Part shown: in pieces, positions 1-8,811 of the stretch
How the letters are laid out: each line of letters opens with the position of its first letter
Numbering within the stretch: position 1 is the first letter of the stretch
NCBI RefSeq assembly: GCF_001373415.1
Contig: NZ_CDSE01000007.1
Location: 186,001-250,000 of the forward strand
Source of the DNA: Paenibacillus dakarensis
GTDB taxonomy: Bacteria > Bacillota > Bacilli > Paenibacillales > Paenibacillaceae
DNA: 64,000 nucleotides
Direction of reading: 5' to 3'
Notes under the pieces: model-generated
The model's input: only the letters and a program-made list of their open reading frames with translations
Databases searched by the model: none
Told to the model about the DNA's origin: nothing
Translations under genes and position numbers: made by a program

Positions 1-389
1 TTATCCGAGGGGTAGACCGGGCAAGAAATGTGACGGTATCCGCTCTAAAAATTTCAGTGACTGTAGCAAGTGCGCTGTACAATCAGAGAATTGTACTGAA
101 GAAGATCGAGCTGCTGAATCAGACAACAGACAATCTAATCAGCGGTACCTCCAAAATGCTGAAAGAGCAGGGGGCCGCGATCCACAAGCAATCGCTTGAA
201 ACGAGTGTATCCGTGGATACTTTAAAGCAAGCCTTCTCGGACGTGTTATCCGCGCTGGATTCGATCAGTACTTACAAGCAGGAAGCGCTCCCTAAAATGC
301 GGGAAACGATTAATCAATTCAGGGAACTGGCGGATAGCGGTGAACAGCAGATTCATCGGCTCGAGCGAGGAAAGCAGCTGGGATTATAA
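1..389 (+). CDS. TelA-family toxic anion resistance protein, C-terminal part
   Basis: The reading frame is open from the window edge (codons begin at position 3) to a TAA at 387-389, so this is the C-terminal part of a longer gene. The segments KISVTVASALYNQ, SGTSKMLKEQGAAIHKQS and LDSISTYKQEALPKM match the well conserved end of the TelA/YceH family, linked to tellurite and other toxic-anion or envelope-stress tolerance. The GTG at 30 is internal to the conserved region and is not a real start. A terminator follows at 415-457. Biochemical role in this organism is unknown; family assignment is confident. Confidence 0.85.
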   Translation, partial: IRGVDRARNVTVSALKISVTVASALYNQRIVLKKIELLNQTTDNLISGTSKMLKEQGAAIHKQSLETSVSVDTLKQAFSDVLSALDSISTYKQEALPKMRETINQFRELADSGEQQIHRLERGKQLGL

Positions 390-414
390 AAAAGAGGTGC
401 TTTTCTTAATGTGG

Positions 415-457
415 GCAGGAACGATCTTCCTTGAAGAACATTCCTGCTTTATTTTTT
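415..457 (+). terminator. Rho-independent terminator after the TelA-type gene
   Basis: GCAGGAA (415-421) pairs with TTCCTGC (441-447) and is followed by a T-rich run. It lies 26 bases after the TelA stop codon. The remaining 150 bases up to the next gene hold no convincing ORF. Confidence 0.75.
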
Positions 458-611
458 ATGATGATGGAGGAGTTTACAGCTTCTGGATATTACATAAGGA
501 CAATTGTGTGGAGGATCTGTTAATTATCGCTGAAGTAAGGTTAATTTTGCTCCGCTAAGTTTACAATACCTTTAGTACTATTTATTTAACAACAAAACAG
601 AGGTGTCCGTG

Positions 612-3236
612 ATGTGGTATTCGAAAACCAAGGAAGAAGTTCTAAACAGCTTCCAGGTAAGTCCTGAACGTGGTCTGACCTCGGAAGAAGCGCGATCCAA
701 GCTGGAGCAATTCGGTCCGAACCAGCTGAAGGGCAAACCTAAGAAAAGTATGGTGGCACTGTTTTTTGAACAGCTGAAAGATATGCTCATTTATGTGCTC
801 CTCGGCGCTGCTGTGATTACTGTTATTGTCGGGGAATACATGGATGCAGTCATTATTCTGTTCGTCGTGCTGCTGAACGCAGCAATTGGCGTGTTTCAAG
901 AACATAAAGCAGGGAAAGCCATTGAAGCTCTGCAGCAAATGACAACCCCGAGGACGCTCGTGAGGCGTGACGGTGAAGTAAAGGAAATCGATTCCGTGGA
1001 AATTGTTCCGGGGGATATTGTAATTCTGGATGCGGGCCGGTATATCCCGGCTGATATTAGGCTGACTGAGAGTGCGAACCTTCAGATTGAGGAGTCTGCC
1101 TTAACGGGAGAATCCGTACCTTCAGATAAAAATGCCGAAGCGATTCTTGAAGACCCCAAGACGCCAATTGGAGATATGTCCAATATGGCCTTCATGTCCA
1201 CCCTGGTGACCTATGGTAGGGGCGAGGGTGTAGTTGTAGGTACGGCGATGAATACAGAAATGGGTAAAATTGCCGGGATTTTGGATGAAGATACTCAGGA
1301 AATGACTCCGCTGCAGAAGAAGCTAGAGGAGCTTGGTAAAATTCTGGGCCTTATTGCCATCGGCATATGCGTCGTTATTTTTGTCATTGGGCTCATTCAA
1401 AAGCGGGATCTGTTTGAGTTGTTCCTGACATCGATCAGTCTCGCGGTTGCGGCGATTCCAGAAGGACTCCCGGCGATTGTGGCCATCGTGCTTGCTCTTG
1501 GTGTGACGAGAATGTCCAAGATCAACGCCATTGTCAAGAAGCTGCCGGCTGTGGAGACGCTGGGTTCTGTCAATATTATCTGCTCAGATAAGACAGGAAC
1601 GCTGACCCAGAATAAAATGACGGTCGTGAAGCACTACACGGCTGCACCGTTAGGCGCAGAGCCTCCGGTTGAGCTGATCAAAGCCTTTGTGTTATGTTCA
1701 GATGCAACTTATGAGAATGGACATGGCACGGGTGACCCGACCGAGGTGGCATTAGTCGTATACGGTGAAAAGAACAGCATTCTGAAAAAATCGCTGGAAG
1801 CCGAATACAAGAGGGTGTCCGAAAAGCCGTTTGATTCTGACCGAAAGCTTATGTCCACCTTGAACAAGACACGTAAGGGCTACCGTGTACATACAAAGGG
1901 AGCCATTGACCAGCTGCTGCAAATTTCCACCTCTGCTGTCGTGGGCGGAGAGGTTGTTCCTTTAACGGAAGAGCTGAAGCAGCAATATCTGAAGGCTGCG
2001 GAAGAGATGTCGGATGAAGCCTTGAGGGTGCTGGCTGCAGCCTTTAAGGATACAGAGGAGCTTTTGGATCCGGAAGAGATGGAGAAGGAGCTTACGTTCC
2101 TTGGCTTCGTGGGTATGATTGATCCGCCGAGAATTGAAGTGAAGGATTCGATCCGCGAGGCAAAAATGGCAGGAATTACGCCGATCATGATTACAGGTGA
2201 CCATAAGAATACAGCTGTTGCTATTGCCAAGGAGCTGGACATCGCCTCCTCCATTAATCAGAGTATGACGGGTGCGGAAATTGACGAGCTGCCCGATGAG
2301 GCTTTTGCCCGGAAGATCAAGGATATTCGGGTATTTGCACGTGTCTCACCTGAGCATAAAGTGAAGATTGTCAAGGCTTACAGAGCTCAGGGGAATATCG
2401 TGTCCATGACAGGTGATGGGGTGAACGATGCGCCTTCCTTGAAGAATGCCGACATTGGCGTGGCGATGGGTATTACCGGAACCGATGTATCGAAGGGCGC
2501 AAGCGATATGATCCTGACGGATGATAACTTCACAACGATCGTTGCGGCGATCAAGGAAGGCAGAAACATCTATGCCAATATCCGGAAGACGGTTACGTTC
2601 CTGCTGGCATGTAACTTTGGTGAGGTTATCGCGATTCTTTTATCCATCTTGTTCTTCTGGCCGCTCCCGCTGCTTGCCACGCAGATTCTCTGGATTAACC
2701 TGGTGACAGATACACTGCCGGCGATTGCGCTTGGTGTGGACCCTGGCGAAGAAGATGTGATGAAGAGGAAGCCGAGAGACCCGAAAGAAAGCTTTTTCGC
2801 AGGCGGTGCAGCGATCAATGCCGTTATTGGCGGTGTTCTGATCGGTGGATTAACCCTATTCGCTTTCCATTTGGGATTACAGGAGTTTGGATACTCCTTG
2901 GGTTCAGATCAGATTCCGGATGATGCCATGACCTATGCACGGACGATGGCCTTTGTCGTTCTTGCCGCTTCCCAGCTGTTTTATGCTTTTTCGAAGAGAA
3001 GTGCAACGAAGTCTATTTTCCAGATTGGAGTGTTCTCTAACAAGCTGCTGGTCGGTGCGGTTGTGGCAGGTCTGCTGCTGCAATACATTTCAATCAGCGT
3101 TCCATTCTTGGCAAATGCATTTAAAGTGCACAATCTTTCTTTTGCAGACTGGGGCCTCGTCATTGGACTGGCGCTGATTCCGCTTCTTATTAATGAGATT
3201 ATTAAGGTGTTTGTGCGAAGCTCGAAGAAATCGTAA
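612..3236 (+). CDS. Calcium-transporting P-type ATPase (type IIA)
   Basis: ATP-driven cation pump of the plasma membrane, most likely exporting Ca2+. With the ATG at 612 it is 874 residues, usual for bacterial SERCA/PMCA-like pumps. Visible in order: N-terminal cation-ATPase domain, actuator motif TGES near residue 165, membrane motif PEGLP near 283 (the M4 ion-binding motif of Ca2+ pumps), phosphorylation motif DKTGTLT with D about 326, and hinge motif MTGDGVND near 600, then C-terminal membrane helices. The start at 612 is preferred over GTG 603 because AGGTG at 601-605 then serves as ribosome binding site six bases upstream. It appears monocistronic, with terminators on both sides. Ion specificity is inferred from the family. 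Confidence 0.92.
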   Translation: MWYSKTKEEVLNSFQVSPERGLTSEEARSKLEQFGPNQLKGKPKKSMVALFFEQLKDMLIYVLLGAAVITVIVGEYMDAVIILFVVLLNAAIGVFQEHKAGKAIEALQQMTTPRTLVRRDGEVKEIDSVEIVPGDIVILDAGRYIPADIRLTESANLQIEESALTGESVPSDKNAEAILEDPKTPIGDMSNMAFMSTLVTYGRGEGVVVGTAMNTEMGKIAGILDEDTQEMTPLQKKLEELGKILGLIAIGICVVIFVIGLIQKRDLFELFLTSISLAVAAIPEGLPAIVAIVLALGVTRMSKINAIVKKLPAVETLGSVNIICSDKTGTLTQNKMTVVKHYTAAPLGAEPPVELIKAFVLCSDATYENGHGTGDPTEVALVVYGEKNSILKKSLEAEYKRVSEKPFDSDRKLMSTLNKTRKGYRVHTKGAIDQLLQISTSAVVGGEVVPLTEELKQQYLKAAEEMSDEALRVLAAAFKDTEELLDPEEMEKELTFLGFVGMIDPPRIEVKDSIREAKMAGITPIMITGDHKNTAVAIAKELDIASSINQSMTGAEIDELPDEAFARKIKDIRVFARVSPEHKVKIVKAYRAQGNIVSMTGDGVNDAPSLKNADIGVAMGITGTDVSKGASDMILTDDNFTTIVAAIKEGRNIYANIRKTVTFLLACNFGEVIAILLSILFFWPLPLLATQILWINLVTDTLPAIALGVDPGEEDVMKRKPRDPKESFFAGGAAINAVIGGVLIGGLTLFAFHLGLQEFGYSLGSDQIPDDAMTYARTMAFVVLAASQLFYAFSKRSATKSIFQIGVFSNKLLVGAVVAGLLLQYISISVPFLANAFKVHNLSFADWGLVIGLALIPLLINEIIKVFVRSSKKS

Positions 3237-3248
3237 AGAAAAAATAAT

Positions 3249-3299
3249 GCGGGGCATTCCAAAAGATTTATGATCTGGCGGGATGTTCCGCTCTTTTTT
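3249..3299 (+). terminator. Terminator after the P-type ATPase gene
   Basis: GCGGGGCATTCC pairs imperfectly (G-U pairs, one bulge) with GGATGTTCCGC, followed by CTTTTTTG. It starts 12 bases after the ATPase stop codon. Confidence 0.7.
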
Positions 3300-3355
3300 G
3301 TTTATAAATAGGTATGCCCATATACAATTCGCAGCTTCTTGTATGTATTGATTCA

Positions 3356-3384
3356 TTGACAGAAATCGGCTGCAGTGATATCCT
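3356..3384 (+). promoter_or_regulatory. Probable sigma-A promoter for the MATE gene
   Basis: TTGACA (3356-3361), 17-base spacer, then TATCCT (3379-3384). The -35 is perfect and the -10 matches at four of six positions. It would give a leader of about 100 bases before the MATE coding region. Confidence 0.5.
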
Positions 3385-3458
3385 CAATCAAATTGAGGGT
3401 GATTCGTCTGTCCTTTAAGAAAACATTAAGCAGGAGCTCTTCACACGAAGAGTTTTTT
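3382..3458 (+). promoter_or_regulatory. Leader hairpins with intrinsic terminator upstream of MATE gene (possible attenuator)
   Basis: Two hairpins lie between the promoter and the MATE start. CCTCAAT/ATTGAGG lies at 3382-3398. A compact terminator, CTCTTC-acac-GAAGAG plus six T, lies at 3437-3458, 30 bases before the gene. Between them TCCTTTAA (from 3411) can pair with TTAAGCAGGA and would compete with the terminator. This looks like a transcription attenuator, but no known riboswitch class was recognised. Confidence 0.45.
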
Positions 3459-3488
3459 CCATTTTAAACGAAAAGAATGTGATACTTT

Positions 3489-4868
3489 ATGCAGGCTCGA
3501 TTACGAATGAATGGTTTTTTAACCAAGTATTTTTCAGGGGAGTCGATGGATTACAGGCAGATCTTCGCCTTATTCCTGCCGATTCTGATTGACCAGGCTT
3601 TCATTGTCGGGCTGAATCTGGTGAATACCGCAATGATCAGTTCTTCAGGAGTAGGAGCGGTCAGTGCTGTAAATATGGTCGACTCGCTGAATATTTTTCT
3701 AATTAACGTGTTTATAGCTGTTGCAACCGGGGGAACGGTTGTTGTGGCGCAGTATAAGGGAAGCGGCAATGATCTGATGGTGTCTCGTGCGGCAGCGGGT
3801 ACGGTAACCTCGGTATCCCTGATGGCACTGGTGATCGGATCCTTGATTATGATATTTCATAATCCTGTACTCAATATCCTGTTCGGATCCGCCTCGCCGG
3901 ATGTGCTGGATAGCGCCCGCGTCTATCTGATCGGCAGTGGTGCTTCCTACGTAGGCATAGCCATCGTTCAGGCTGTCTGCGCTGCCCTGCGGGGGGTCGG
4001 CAAGACCAGGGCTTCACTTGTGCTTTCACTCATTATGAACTTTATGTATGTAGCGCTTAACGTGGTCTTCATCAATTTTATGGAGATGGGCATATACGGA
4101 ATGACTCTTGCCGTCAACATCGCTCGTTACGGAGGAGCTGTATGTGCACTGTACTATTTGTTTAAGGTGGATGATACGTTCCATCTGCGTGTTCGTGAAC
4201 TGGTTCATTTCCCGCTGTCCATGCTGCGGAAGATTATGTTTATCGGGGTTCCGTTTGCGGCAGAGCAGATGTTTTTTAACGGGGGGAAAATATTAACCCA
4301 GGTGTTTATCGTCAGCTTGGGTACTTATGCCATTGCGACCAATGCGATCGGTTCCTCTCTCGCGGGTGTGTTCCAAATCCCTGCAAGTGCTTTGTCTTTA
4401 ACCGTGGTTACGGTTGTAGGGCAATGTATTGGGAGCGGGAATCTTGCGGATGCCAAAAAATTCATTAAATCCTTTCTCTGGCTGGGTTCCGCTTCACTGG
4501 CGCTTACGGGGTTAATTCTGATGCCGTTATTCCATCTGCTCGTAGGCTTGTTTGCACCGCCTGCCGAGATTGTAGATGATATTTTCTTGCTTCTCATCAT
4601 CAACACGCTTGTTCAGATTCCGCTGTGGCCGATTAGCTTCATCCTGCCATCAGCACTCCGGGCGGCTGGGGACTCGAAGTTCACTTCGATTACCTCGATG
4701 CTGACCATGTGGCTGTTCCGGGTCGTGCTCGGTTATGTTCTGGGAATTGTTATGGGCATGGGAATTCTCGGGGTATGGCTGGCCATGAACTGTGAATGGG
4801 GTGTACGCGGAGCACTGTTTCTGTGGCGTTTTCGCGGGAAGAAATGGTATGCACATAAGCTTATCTAA
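3489..4868 (+). CDS. MATE family multidrug/cation efflux transporter
   Basis: Inner-membrane exporter of the MATE superfamily: 459 residues of hydrophobic helices in the usual two-bundle arrangement. Family-typical segments include PILIDQAFIVGLNLVNTAM near the N-terminus and SALRAAGDSKFT near the C-terminus. Transport is expected to be driven by Na+ or H+ antiport; substrates cannot be read from sequence. Possible starts are ATG 3489, ATG 3507 and ATG 3546. AGGGGAG just before 3546 is the best ribosome site, but residues before it (FLTKYFSGES) resemble relatives, so the longer form is listed. Preceded by an attenuator-like leader. Confidence 0.88.
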   Translation: MQARLRMNGFLTKYFSGESMDYRQIFALFLPILIDQAFIVGLNLVNTAMISSSGVGAVSAVNMVDSLNIFLINVFIAVATGGTVVVAQYKGSGNDLMVSRAAAGTVTSVSLMALVIGSLIMIFHNPVLNILFGSASPDVLDSARVYLIGSGASYVGIAIVQAVCAALRGVGKTRASLVLSLIMNFMYVALNVVFINFMEMGIYGMTLAVNIARYGGAVCALYYLFKVDDTFHLRVRELVHFPLSMLRKIMFIGVPFAAEQMFFNGGKILTQVFIVSLGTYAIATNAIGSSLAGVFQIPASALSLTVVTVVGQCIGSGNLADAKKFIKSFLWLGSASLALTGLILMPLFHLLVGLFAPPAEIVDDIFLLLIINTLVQIPLWPISFILPSALRAAGDSKFTSITSMLTMWLFRVVLGYVLGIVMGMGILGVWLAMNCEWGVRGALFLWRFRGKKWYAHKLI

Positions 4869-4894
4869 GGTTGTTTTCGTCTAACAACAAAATA

Positions 4895-4932
4895 AAGGAG
4901 CTGTCACACTCTTGTGACGGCTCCTTATTTTT
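4895..4932. terminator. Bidirectional terminator between convergent genes
   Basis: A 14-base stem (AAGGAGCTGTCACA with TGTGACGGCTCCTT, one G-U pair) around the loop CTCT, with an A-run before and a T-rich run after. It sits between the convergent MATE and DMT genes and can serve both. Confidence 0.85.
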
Positions 4933-4955
4933 GTGCTTCCAGGCTTTCGATTGCT

Positions 4956-5813
4956 TTATCCCCACATCCCGATCAGCAGGATACCGGTTAGAGTAACGAA
5001 AGAGGATATAATCCGCTTCATGCCTTGCTGTTCCTTCAGGATGAAGATGCCAAGGAAGGCTGCGAATACGGTCCCGATCTCCCTTAGCGGACCAATATGG
5101 GCCATGGGGGCTTGCTGCATGGCAAAAAGAAACAGCAGATAGGAGCCGGGGTTCAAGACAGCTCCTAATAAAATCGTTGAACGGTTGACCTGCCACTCCC
5201 GCTTGACAGCTTTGGACCGAATTACTAGCGGCGTCAGGCCTGCAACGAATCCAATATTCGTAACCTCCAGGAGTGCCAGGGGAGAGATATTCTGCAGGTT
5301 CAGCTTATCTACAAATACATAACTGGTTGTACATAATCCAACACAGAGCGCCATAATAAAAGGCTTCAGCATTTGCCATCTTGTCCCGGATTGTACGCTG
5401 CGCGATCCAAGGCCGCTGAGAAGGAGAAAGCCGATGAGCATACAGATGACGCCGATCCATCCATAGACCGACAACGATTCCTTGAGAAACAGAACCCCGA
5501 TGATCGGGACAAGCAGTGTGCTGGTTCCCCGCATGATCGGGTAAATCTGCGACAGATCGCCGAGCTCATACGTCTGGGACAGCAGCCAGGAGTATACGGA
5601 TTGCAAAATAGCGGATACAAGCAGTAATCCATAAGCGCCCAAAGACAAAGGAGTCTGCCACAGCTCGATGATTAAGGATGGCAGCAGCAGGACGGTGCAC
5701 ATCATCATAATCATCCACAGAAATACACTTTTATTAAGACTTTTCTTCGTAAATAGGCTCCAGACAGCATGAGCCATACCGGATGCGATTACGAGCAATA
5801 TAGGTATAATCAT
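4956..5813 (-). CDS. EamA/DMT superfamily transporter
   Basis: Inner-membrane protein of 285 residues with about ten hydrophobic segments, matching the duplicated five-helix EamA fold of drug/metabolite transporters. PIMRGTSTLLVPIIGVLFLKE in the first half and GPLREIGTVFAAFLGIF in the second are the equivalent repeated ends of each EamA domain. It lies 12 bases after the metallophosphoesterase stop codon on the same strand, so the two are probably co-transcribed. The substrate is unknown; a product of the phosphoesterase is a possible but untested guess. Confidence 0.85.
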   Translation of the reverse strand: MIIPILLVIASGMAHAVWSLFTKKSLNKSVFLWMIMMMCTVLLLPSLIIELWQTPLSLGAYGLLLVSAILQSVYSWLLSQTYELGDLSQIYPIMRGTSTLLVPIIGVLFLKESLSVYGWIGVICMLIGFLLLSGLGSRSVQSGTRWQMLKPFIMALCVGLCTTSYVFVDKLNLQNISPLALLEVTNIGFVAGLTPLVIRSKAVKREWQVNRSTILLGAVLNPGSYLLFLFAMQQAPMAHIGPLREIGTVFAAFLGIFILKEQQGMKRIISSFVTLTGILLIGMWG

Positions 5814-5825
5814 TAATACTTCAGC

Positions 5826-6794
5826 TTACCCTTCTGCTTCTGTGCCAGGTTCGTGAACAGGCTGCTTATCTACTACCGAGCCGTCAGCAAGACGAAGCCA
5901 TGTTTTGAAATCCGATTCTCCGGCCGTCAGCTGGATCAGGCGTGCTCCCCGCAGAAAGCCTTCTTTGCCATAGGTGTTATAGCCGCTTGCCCGACCGTAG
6001 CAGAGACGTATTCCATGCAGCGTACCTTCGAAATCATTAATATGATCATGTCCGCAAAAGGTACCCATCACATCTCCCATCTCAACCATTGTAGTAAATA
6101 GTCCCGAGTTCACTTGAGGGGGGCAGACGCCTTCATACTTGTGCCCGTAACATACTTGGGTGTCCCACACTTCCTTGTATTCCGGCAGCGGGATATGGAA
6201 GAAGGCGAGCGCAGGCGTCTTGCTTTCCCGCCCTTCTGGATTCAGGCGCTTCGATTCTGCGGCAAACCAGTTGATCTGGTCCCGGCGAATCCAGTCGTAG
6301 CCAGGTACCCCCGGAAACCCCGTGTAGTCGCCTGAATCGAGAAAATACAGGTTGGCTGCCGGTTTTCCTGCAGCATCCATGAGCTCAAGCACATAATTGC
6401 CTTCACCTGTAATTTCCTCAGGTCCTGCTTCCACGAAAGAATGAGGAAGTGAAGCTGCTAATTGGACGAGTTCTTTACGGGTGATTCCGCAGCCGTGCTC
6501 TGTATCGTGATTGCCAAATACACAAGCCCAAGGAATACCTCTCTCTTCCACAGCTGCGACAGCATCGCGAAATGCCTGCTTAGGGTTCTCACACCGGGCC
6601 TCCCCCGGGGATACAGGGGCCGTGTAGATAAGGTCTCCTGTAATTACAACCAGGTCCGGCTTCTCCAGATCTAAAGTACGCTCCATTAGTTCGCGGGTGA
6701 GCTGATCCTCTGCTCTGCCGTCCATGTAATGAAGATCCGTAAACTGCATAATGGTAAAGGTCCCGTCTTGGCGGAAAGATAGCTGGCGACTCAT
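5826..6794 (-). CDS. Calcineurin-like metallophosphoesterase
   Basis: Hydrolase of the calcineurin-like fold (322 residues), expected to cleave phosphoester bonds with a dinuclear metal centre. The metal-binding motifs occur in order: FTDLHY (DxH type) near residue 18, GD(L) in VITGDLIY near 50, GNHDTE near 95 and CGHDHIND near 250. There is no signal peptide, so it is probably cytoplasmic. ATG 6794 has a strong ribosome site (AAGGGGG). It leads an operon with a DMT transporter and is divergent from a DeoR/GlpR-type regulator, which suggests control by a phosphorylated metabolite. Substrate unknown. Confidence 0.85.
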   Translation of the reverse strand: MSRQLSFRQDGTFTIMQFTDLHYMDGRAEDQLTRELMERTLDLEKPDLVVITGDLIYTAPVSPGEARCENPKQAFRDAVAAVEERGIPWACVFGNHDTEHGCGITRKELVQLAASLPHSFVEAGPEEITGEGNYVLELMDAAGKPAANLYFLDSGDYTGFPGVPGYDWIRRDQINWFAAESKRLNPEGRESKTPALAFFHIPLPEYKEVWDTQVCYGHKYEGVCPPQVNSGLFTTMVEMGDVMGTFCGHDHINDFEGTLHGIRLCYGRASGYNTYGKEGFLRGARLIQLTAGESDFKTWLRLADGSVVDKQPVHEPGTEAEG

Positions 6795-6822
6795 AAAACT
6801 TCCCCCTTAAATTCGTGTTCGT

Positions 6823-6987
6823 TTTTATGTGGTGTCAAGTTATATCGTGTGGTTTCTTGTTGATTCTATGTCCGTTTCAAACTTCTGTCAATTCATTTTT
6901 ACACTGAATTTACAATAATCTATGAAAGTTTGACATAAAAAAAGCCGAACTATAAACTGAATGAAAACAACACAATAACACATAAAA
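6823..6987. promoter_or_regulatory. Divergent promoter/operator region for the DeoR gene and metallophosphoesterase operon
   Basis: Rightward promoter candidate: TTGACA at 6930-6935 with TATAAA at 6951 (spacing 15) or TAAACT at 6953 (spacing 17). Leftward promoter candidate: the complement of TGTCAA at 6887-6892 with TAGAAT 18 bases further. TTTTATGTG (6823-6831) recurs as its reverse complement CACATAAAA (6979-6987), one copy next to each gene. This fits operators of the adjacent DeoR regulator. TCAAACTT (6877) and AAGTTTGA (6926) form a second inverted pair. Confidence 0.45.
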
Positions 6988-7019
6988 CATATAATTATAA
7001 TCCTTGGAGGAGACCGGAT

Positions 7020-7790
7020 ATGTCTTTAACTTATGAAGAGCGCAAGCAAACCATTCTTGCCCGGTTGAGTACGGAAGGAAAAGTTCAGGTTCATGCGCTG
7101 GCGAAGAATTTTAACGTCTCAACCGAAACGATCAGGCGTGACCTGGACCGACTGGAGAAGGAGGGAAAGCTGCGCAAGGTATACGGAGGGGCGGTTCAGA
7201 CGCGGTCGGAGTGGATTGAGCCGACCTTTTTAAGGAGAACCGAAATGCATCAACCGGAGAAGCAAGCGATTGGACGGTTGGCTGCTTCACTCGTAAAAGC
7301 AGGTGAGACGGTTATTCTGGATAACGGTACGACGACCCTGGAAATTATGCGTCACCTTAAAGGTCGAGGCGATGTGACGGTTATTACGAATTCCGTGCCA
7401 ATTATGGCTTGTGCACTGGAGGGTTTTCAGGGAAAGATCATTTTTGCGGGCGGCGAAGTGAATATGAACTGCCAGGCGGCGACGGGAGCTGTTGCCCATC
7501 AATTGCTGGATCAGTTCAAGGCGAACAAGGCGTTTATTTCGGCAGGCGGTATTTCATTATCTGAAGGCATTACCGATTACAATCTGGATGAAGCTTTGCT
7601 GTCCCGCAAGATCATGCAGCGAACGGAGGAAGCCATTCTTGTAGCAGATCACTCCAAGTTCGGTGTCACGACATTTGCGCAAATCGCACCTATTGATCAC
7701 ATATCGATGATTATTACGGATTCGGGCTGTACCGAAGAATGGGTTGAAGCCATAAACAAGCTGGATGTTGAGGTGCTTTTGAGCGAGTAG
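7020..7790 (+). CDS. DeoR/GlpR family transcriptional regulator
   Basis: DNA-binding repressor of 256 residues. The N-terminal winged helix-turn-helix carries the DeoR signature (HALAKNFNVSTETIRRDLDRL, about residues 24-44). The rest is a ribose-5-phosphate-isomerase-like sensor domain, with the typical LDNGTTTLEI and KAFISAGGIS segments. Such regulators usually sense sugar phosphates. ATG 7020 has a good ribosome site (TTGGAGGAG). The gene is divergent from the metallophosphoesterase-DMT operon, the most likely target. Terminator at 7871-7904. Confidence 0.9.
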   Translation: MSLTYEERKQTILARLSTEGKVQVHALAKNFNVSTETIRRDLDRLEKEGKLRKVYGGAVQTRSEWIEPTFLRRTEMHQPEKQAIGRLAASLVKAGETVILDNGTTTLEIMRHLKGRGDVTVITNSVPIMACALEGFQGKIIFAGGEVNMNCQAATGAVAHQLLDQFKANKAFISAGGISLSEGITDYNLDEALLSRKIMQRTEEAILVADHSKFGVTTFAQIAPIDHISMIITDSGCTEEWVEAINKLDVEVLLSE

Positions 7791-7870
7791 GCGGATGTTA
7801 GCTTTGCAAGGGAACTCCATAAATATTGATCACTGCGCTGCTTCTCTGTGTTTGCAATTCTATCAAATGG

Positions 7871-7904
7871 AAAAAGAGCATGCCTTTGCCGGATGCTCTT
7901 TTTT
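7871..7904 (+). terminator. Terminator after the DeoR-type gene
   Basis: AGAGCAT pairs with ATGCTCT and is followed by six T, about 80 bases after the stop codon. Confidence 0.75.
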
Positions 7905-7908
7905 GCCG

Positions 7909-8016
7909 ATGATTACAAGCCAGACGCAGCTTCCGCTGCTGCCGGTTCGCGAGGAGGATTACGCTTCAATGGCTGCGCTGAATGGGAAGATTAAAGAGTT
8001 TATGGTTGTCCCTTGA
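7909..8016 (+). other. Short ORF, possible gene remnant
   Basis: A 35-codon frame from ATG 7909 to TGA 8014-8016, encoding a peptide ending NGKIKEFMVVP. Codon use resembles neighbouring genes, yet it has no ribosome binding site and starts just after a terminator. It may be the tail of a lost gene. I do not recognise the family. Confidence 0.2.
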
Positions 8017-8019
8017 TTA

Positions 8020-8721
8020 CTATTTTATATAGTTGTTAACTATTTTGTCTTTCGACCATCCTTCTTCCATCATCCTCCACACGTATAGTGCATCTAATTG
8101 CTTGGCGTTACTTGAGATTTGCTTGAATTGCGAAAAATATTTGACTCTGTTTTTATCATAGTTGGATTTACTCATCTTTTTGCCTTTAAAACTAAACTCT
8201 GTCCCTTCTTCGAATTGTTTAGACACGCTAATCTCCTGACTTACCAGTTTTGAACCCTTGAGACTGATCGCATAGTCACCAACTACTGAACTCACTGCGC
8301 TGCTTGTTCCGTCTCTAACAATAACAATTGGTTTGCCTGTCTGTTTATGTTTAAAAACTCTAATTTTTCCTTTATCAAAACCCTGCATCCCAAGATTGAA
8401 GCCCAATCCGGAGTCATAATCCCCTTGCCCAGGGCCAGTCTGTTTTAAGCTATGTACCTTACCATTCTTGAATGTGTAAGCAAATTCCATATTATTTACT
8501 GTGCGGTATGCGAGACCTCCAAATAACTCAGGTATCCCATCTTGATCAAGATCTACAAGCGTAATTAGATTATCTGATCCATAATCTTCAGAGTTAACAT
8601 ATTTGCTGATTATTAGTTTATATGCATCTTTCCAGTTAGAGGTTGACTTGCTTGCGCCGTATACTGAAGATGTACAGGTTAACAATGAAAATATAAGTAG
8701 CAATGTTGTCAAACGTTTCAA
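8020..8721 (-). CDS. Secreted protein of unknown function with Ca-binding-like loop
   Basis: A 233-residue protein with a clear Sec signal peptide (KRLTTLLLIFSLLTCTSSVYG, cleavage likely near residue 23). The mature part contains DLDQDGIPEL near residue 58, a DxDxDG loop as in EF-hand-like and FG-GAP calcium sites. The rest is polar and lysine-rich with no family I can name. The start is TTG at 8721, supported by AAAAGGGG eight bases upstream; no ATG fits. The gene is clearly more AT-rich than its neighbours, suggesting transfer from elsewhere. A 24-codon ORF lies immediately upstream and may couple to it. Confidence 0.7.
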   Translation of the reverse strand: MKRLTTLLLIFSLLTCTSSVYGASKSTSNWKDAYKLIISKYVNSEDYGSDNLITLVDLDQDGIPELFGGLAYRTVNNMEFAYTFKNGKVHSLKQTGPGQGDYDSGLGFNLGMQGFDKGKIRVFKHKQTGKPIVIVRDGTSSAVSSVVGDYAISLKGSKLVSQEISVSKQFEEGTEFSFKGKKMSKSNYDKNRVKYFSQFKQISSNAKQLDALYVWRMMEEGWSKDKIVNNYIK

Positions 8722-8736
8722 AATGGTTACCCCTTT

Positions 8737-8811
8737 TCATATCAAACTTTTAGTTATTTCTCTTACTGCAGATATAATATCTGTTCGTTGGTTAATCCTC
8801 TTGTAGTTCAT
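8737..8811 (-). CDS. 24-codon upstream ORF (possible leader peptide)
   Basis: ATG 8809-8811 to TGA 8737-8739 on the minus strand encodes MNYKRINQRTDIISAVR and seven more residues. Its ribosome site GGAGGTGAT (8819-8827) is a nine-base perfect complement of the 16S rRNA 3' end. Its stop codon abuts the AAAAGGGG ribosome site of the secreted-protein gene, which suggests translational coupling. No similarity recognised. Confidence 0.45.
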   Translation of the reverse strand: MNYKRINQRTDIISAVREITKSLI

